DNA of 64,000 bases from assembly GCA_937995595.1 (NCBI GenBank), contig CALKJW010000034.1, positions 1-64,000 on the forward strand, given 5' to 3'. A model generated the notes under the pieces. That model saw nothing but the letters and a program-made list of their open reading frames with translations, searched no databases and had not been told where the DNA came from. A program made the translations under genes and the position numbers. Origin of the DNA: an uncultured Phycisphaerales bacterium (GTDB lineage: Bacteria > Planctomycetota > Phycisphaerae > Phycisphaerales > UBA1924). This document shows positions 63,201-64,000 of this stretch, piece by piece; within the stretch, counting starts at the first letter, position 1; every line of letters starts with the position of its first letter.

Positions 63201-64000
63201 GACGACGAGGCGCTGCGCGTGCTGGAGTCGGTGCCGCGCGACGCGCCGATGTACGAGGCGGCGCGACGGCAGATCGCCCGCATCCTCTACAACCGCTACC
63301 GCGCTGCCGCGGGCAGCGAGCGCGACTTCGCCGCGCTGCGGTTCGTGACGGTCGCGGAGGAACTCCTGGCCATGGACCGCCGTGCCGCGACCGCGGGCCA
63401 GGACAGGGACGCCGCGGCGAGGGCGGTCGTGCGCGGGCGGCAACTGCTCGACGCGCTGCTGGGCGTCAGCTCGCCCGACGCCGACCGCGCGCAGTCCACG
63501 CTCGAACTGGTCCGCACCCTCGCGCGCGTCGCCTCGCTCGACCTCGCCGAGCACGAGGCGGAGTTGACGTTCCGCGAACTGCAGATCGCGCTGATCCGCT
63601 CTCGCGACGACGAGGCCGCCGCGCTGGCGTCGCGGCTCGAGTCGATGCCCGGGGCGCGGCGCGAGTACCTCCCCGCGGCGGACCGTCTGCTCTACCGGCG
63701 CGCGGCCGACCGATTCCGCGCCGCGCGCACGCCCGAGGCCCGGCTCGACGCCGCCCGCGCGGTGGTACGGTTCGGCACGCGCGTCATCGACCAACTCCCC
63801 GGCGCCGGGCCCGACGGCACACCCGCCGACGCGGCGAGCCTGGCGCTGTACGCCACGGTCGCCGGCGCGGCGTTCGAGACCTGGTCGGCGTCGCGGCGCA
63901 CCGAGCAGGACGGCGGCGACACCGCGGCCCGCGACCTGGCGATGCAACTCGACCGGGCCGTGCTGCGCGCAGCGCCACGCACCGAGGACTCGCTCCGCCG
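60279..64000 (+). CDS. large exported protein with repeated helical modules (3'-truncated by the window)
   Basis: The frame is open from ATG 60279 to the end of the window (more than 1240 codons, no stop). A signal peptide (RRTLLAAALAAASAVASQAAQ) is followed by a short beta-rich stretch (GEHAARIEGVVESASAAGVVVRRG) and then a very long Ala/Arg/Glu-rich series of amphipathic helices. Segments such as WRARTRLERGDWDGAEPLLDRV, LLERAGNAEERSRWEQLAQKLL and AALFAGRSLFYAGDFAGSGDLFTQAW have TPR-like helix pairs and suggest a solenoid. A membrane helix is not evident. I do not recognise the family. It follows the VWA gene by 23 bases, so they are probably one transcript and partners. Confidence 0.8.
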   Translation, partial: MNARPQRHLRRTLLAAALAAASAVASQAAQPEQGVTVRPRSIGEHAARIEGVVESASAAGVVVRRGEGAGATRVVVGLDRLAQPADPALAEALARASTPGQPDLSTIGTDLWRARTRLERGDWDGAEPLLDRVAPFTIAAGGPTGATTAQGLLVCRLVREARAGAVWSWLDYVAIVRAGPGVAEAPAGSLIAPPANAPTTWEGGRVALLVGAAPIDLRTGLAPALPPIWTPAPALESILRSAEWERLARADTGPAAELAALYRAAGAFEAGTAQPLPAPTSAHEGVRLVRDVVAARAGEADARAQARAALAARLGAESVERWVEAWCRVGIGRSLVREADPEAVVTGVLELLHAPARFAYDQPYIAGVALATAAVAMADLGDVAAAAALRAEFESAFPAHPARSWPAFGQIGAGTGGAALGAGPGAVLMAIALGAQRERAAQPPDVPEVEAAGPDDALEAYLRRLGLNTLLARHLERRVATLGRDRRGPVAERLARLYVDLLERAGNAEERSRWEQLAQKLLRDVPEADGHELRISLARVLYVRAEEVCERVRLRMATPEEAAEAERVLRQVEPQFREIASKTHRRVEALEKIENLGDATEEMTRQLADARRVRSLSFFYAGWCQYYLAMLTRPEPGATEALKCFGWLLNSPHGRIATIERVPVSMLRFEHVARAAVGCGLAASLRSADGEAMRWLETVADAPDVAPAVRAQLLSRQIAVLAQARRWSDMERLIRKARNSDRAGGGEDVRPLAVHEARLLAVVTLEADARVSGPQLAQLARVALGDLIARGEIAHVLDLTSRFGTAPIGETGFIVHYVRGVKAYDEARAAHRESGADPEEPATRDAVVNQYRAAADLLRAALGQPDAANYRPERARAALFAGRSLFYAGDFAGSGDLFTQAWQHSAAMDARSAESEEALWLAVVALDRAASRPGAPTEAAQRRAQTGAMFLQTYPDSPRAARLLLMRAAAGDVGDDEALRVLESVPRDAPMYEAARRQIARILYNRYRAAAGSERDFAALRFVTVAEELLAMDRRAATAGQDRDAAARAVVRGRQLLDALLGVSSPDADRAQSTLELVRTLARVASLDLAEHEAELTFRELQIALIRSRDDEAAALASRLESMPGARREYLPAADRLLYRRAADRFRAARTPEARLDAARAVVRFGTRVIDQLPGAGPDGTPADAASLALYATVAGAAFETWSASRRTEQDGGDTAARDLAMQLDRAVLRAAPRTEDSLR

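Overview
The window is about 70 percent G+C, densely coded on both strands, and looks like chromosomal backbone of a member of the Planctomycetota, most likely class Phycisphaerae (an inference from gene content, not from a marker tree). The pointers are a PEP-CTERM-type exported protein with a PAPG anchor, a membrane protein with the Cys-x-x-Cys-Gly-Tyr-Asn-Leu-Arg-Gly zinc-ribbon signature, paired ThuA/DUF1080 and TAT-exported sugar isomerase genes, an orphan MoxR ATPase, a VWA-domain protein, and scattered, weakly clustered housekeeping genes. HldE and a PagL-like lipid A deacylase point to an LPS-bearing, two-membrane envelope. No integrase, transposase, CRISPR array or phage module was found.

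Layout. 1-6.6 kb: a heptanucleotide tandem repeat, a YyaL/DUF255 protein, TruD and a HAD phosphatase (start/stop overlapped), a flavin reductase, a PagL-like protein, SlyX and RplS. 6.7-10 kb: HldE, a REC-GGDEF diguanylate cyclase, an Hpt phosphotransfer protein and tRNA-Leu(UAA). 10-14.1 kb: two membrane proteins, TrmD, RpsP, a PdeM-like phosphoesterase and a DUF1569 protein. The rpsP-trmD-rplS set is dispersed and lacks rimM. 14.2-21.8 kb: a DUF418 protein, an isolated atpD closed by a very clear terminator, a GNAT enzyme, an M24 peptidase and accB-accC. 21.8-24.2 kb: a decayed nucleotidyltransferase gene, an AsmA-like protein and a DinB protein.

24.2-28 kb holds the most distinctive cluster, three adjacent signalling genes on the minus strand: an excisionase-type HTH joined to a phosphoreceiver, an HDOD protein joined to a histidine kinase, and a pseudo-receiver/GAF protein. 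28-34.6 kb: TsaB, a possible lipoprotein, the PEP-CTERM protein, a DinB-like ORF without a normal start codon, a CDF cation transporter, a methyltransferase, a Fur-family regulator, a one-blade PQQ-like protein and YajQ. 34.7-38.8 kb: isocitrate dehydrogenase, a 450-bp array of palindromic intergenic repeats, and a eukaryotic-type (GT3) glycogen synthase. 38.9-43.6 kb: a three-gene secreted carbohydrate/glycoprotein cluster. 43.7-53.7 kb: DciA-like protein, an orphan ABC ATPase, a CDGSH protein, a giant FAD/Fe-S oxidase, a DUF4139 protein, MoxR with a poly-glycine insertion, a zinc-ribbon membrane protein, a zincin and tRNA-His. 53.9-60.3 kb: PEP carboxykinase, DUF502, then a compact hpf-ptsN-HPr-Trm112-like-SMP-30 run, and a VWA protein. 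The window ends inside a very large exported protein.

Functionally the window combines central carbon metabolism (Icd, PckA, AccBC, glycogen synthase), translation (RpsP, RplS, TrmD, TruD, TsaB, Hpf), envelope biogenesis and several signalling layers (c-di-GMP, phosphorelay, nitrogen-type PTS). Family names rest on motif recognition by eye; no database search was run.
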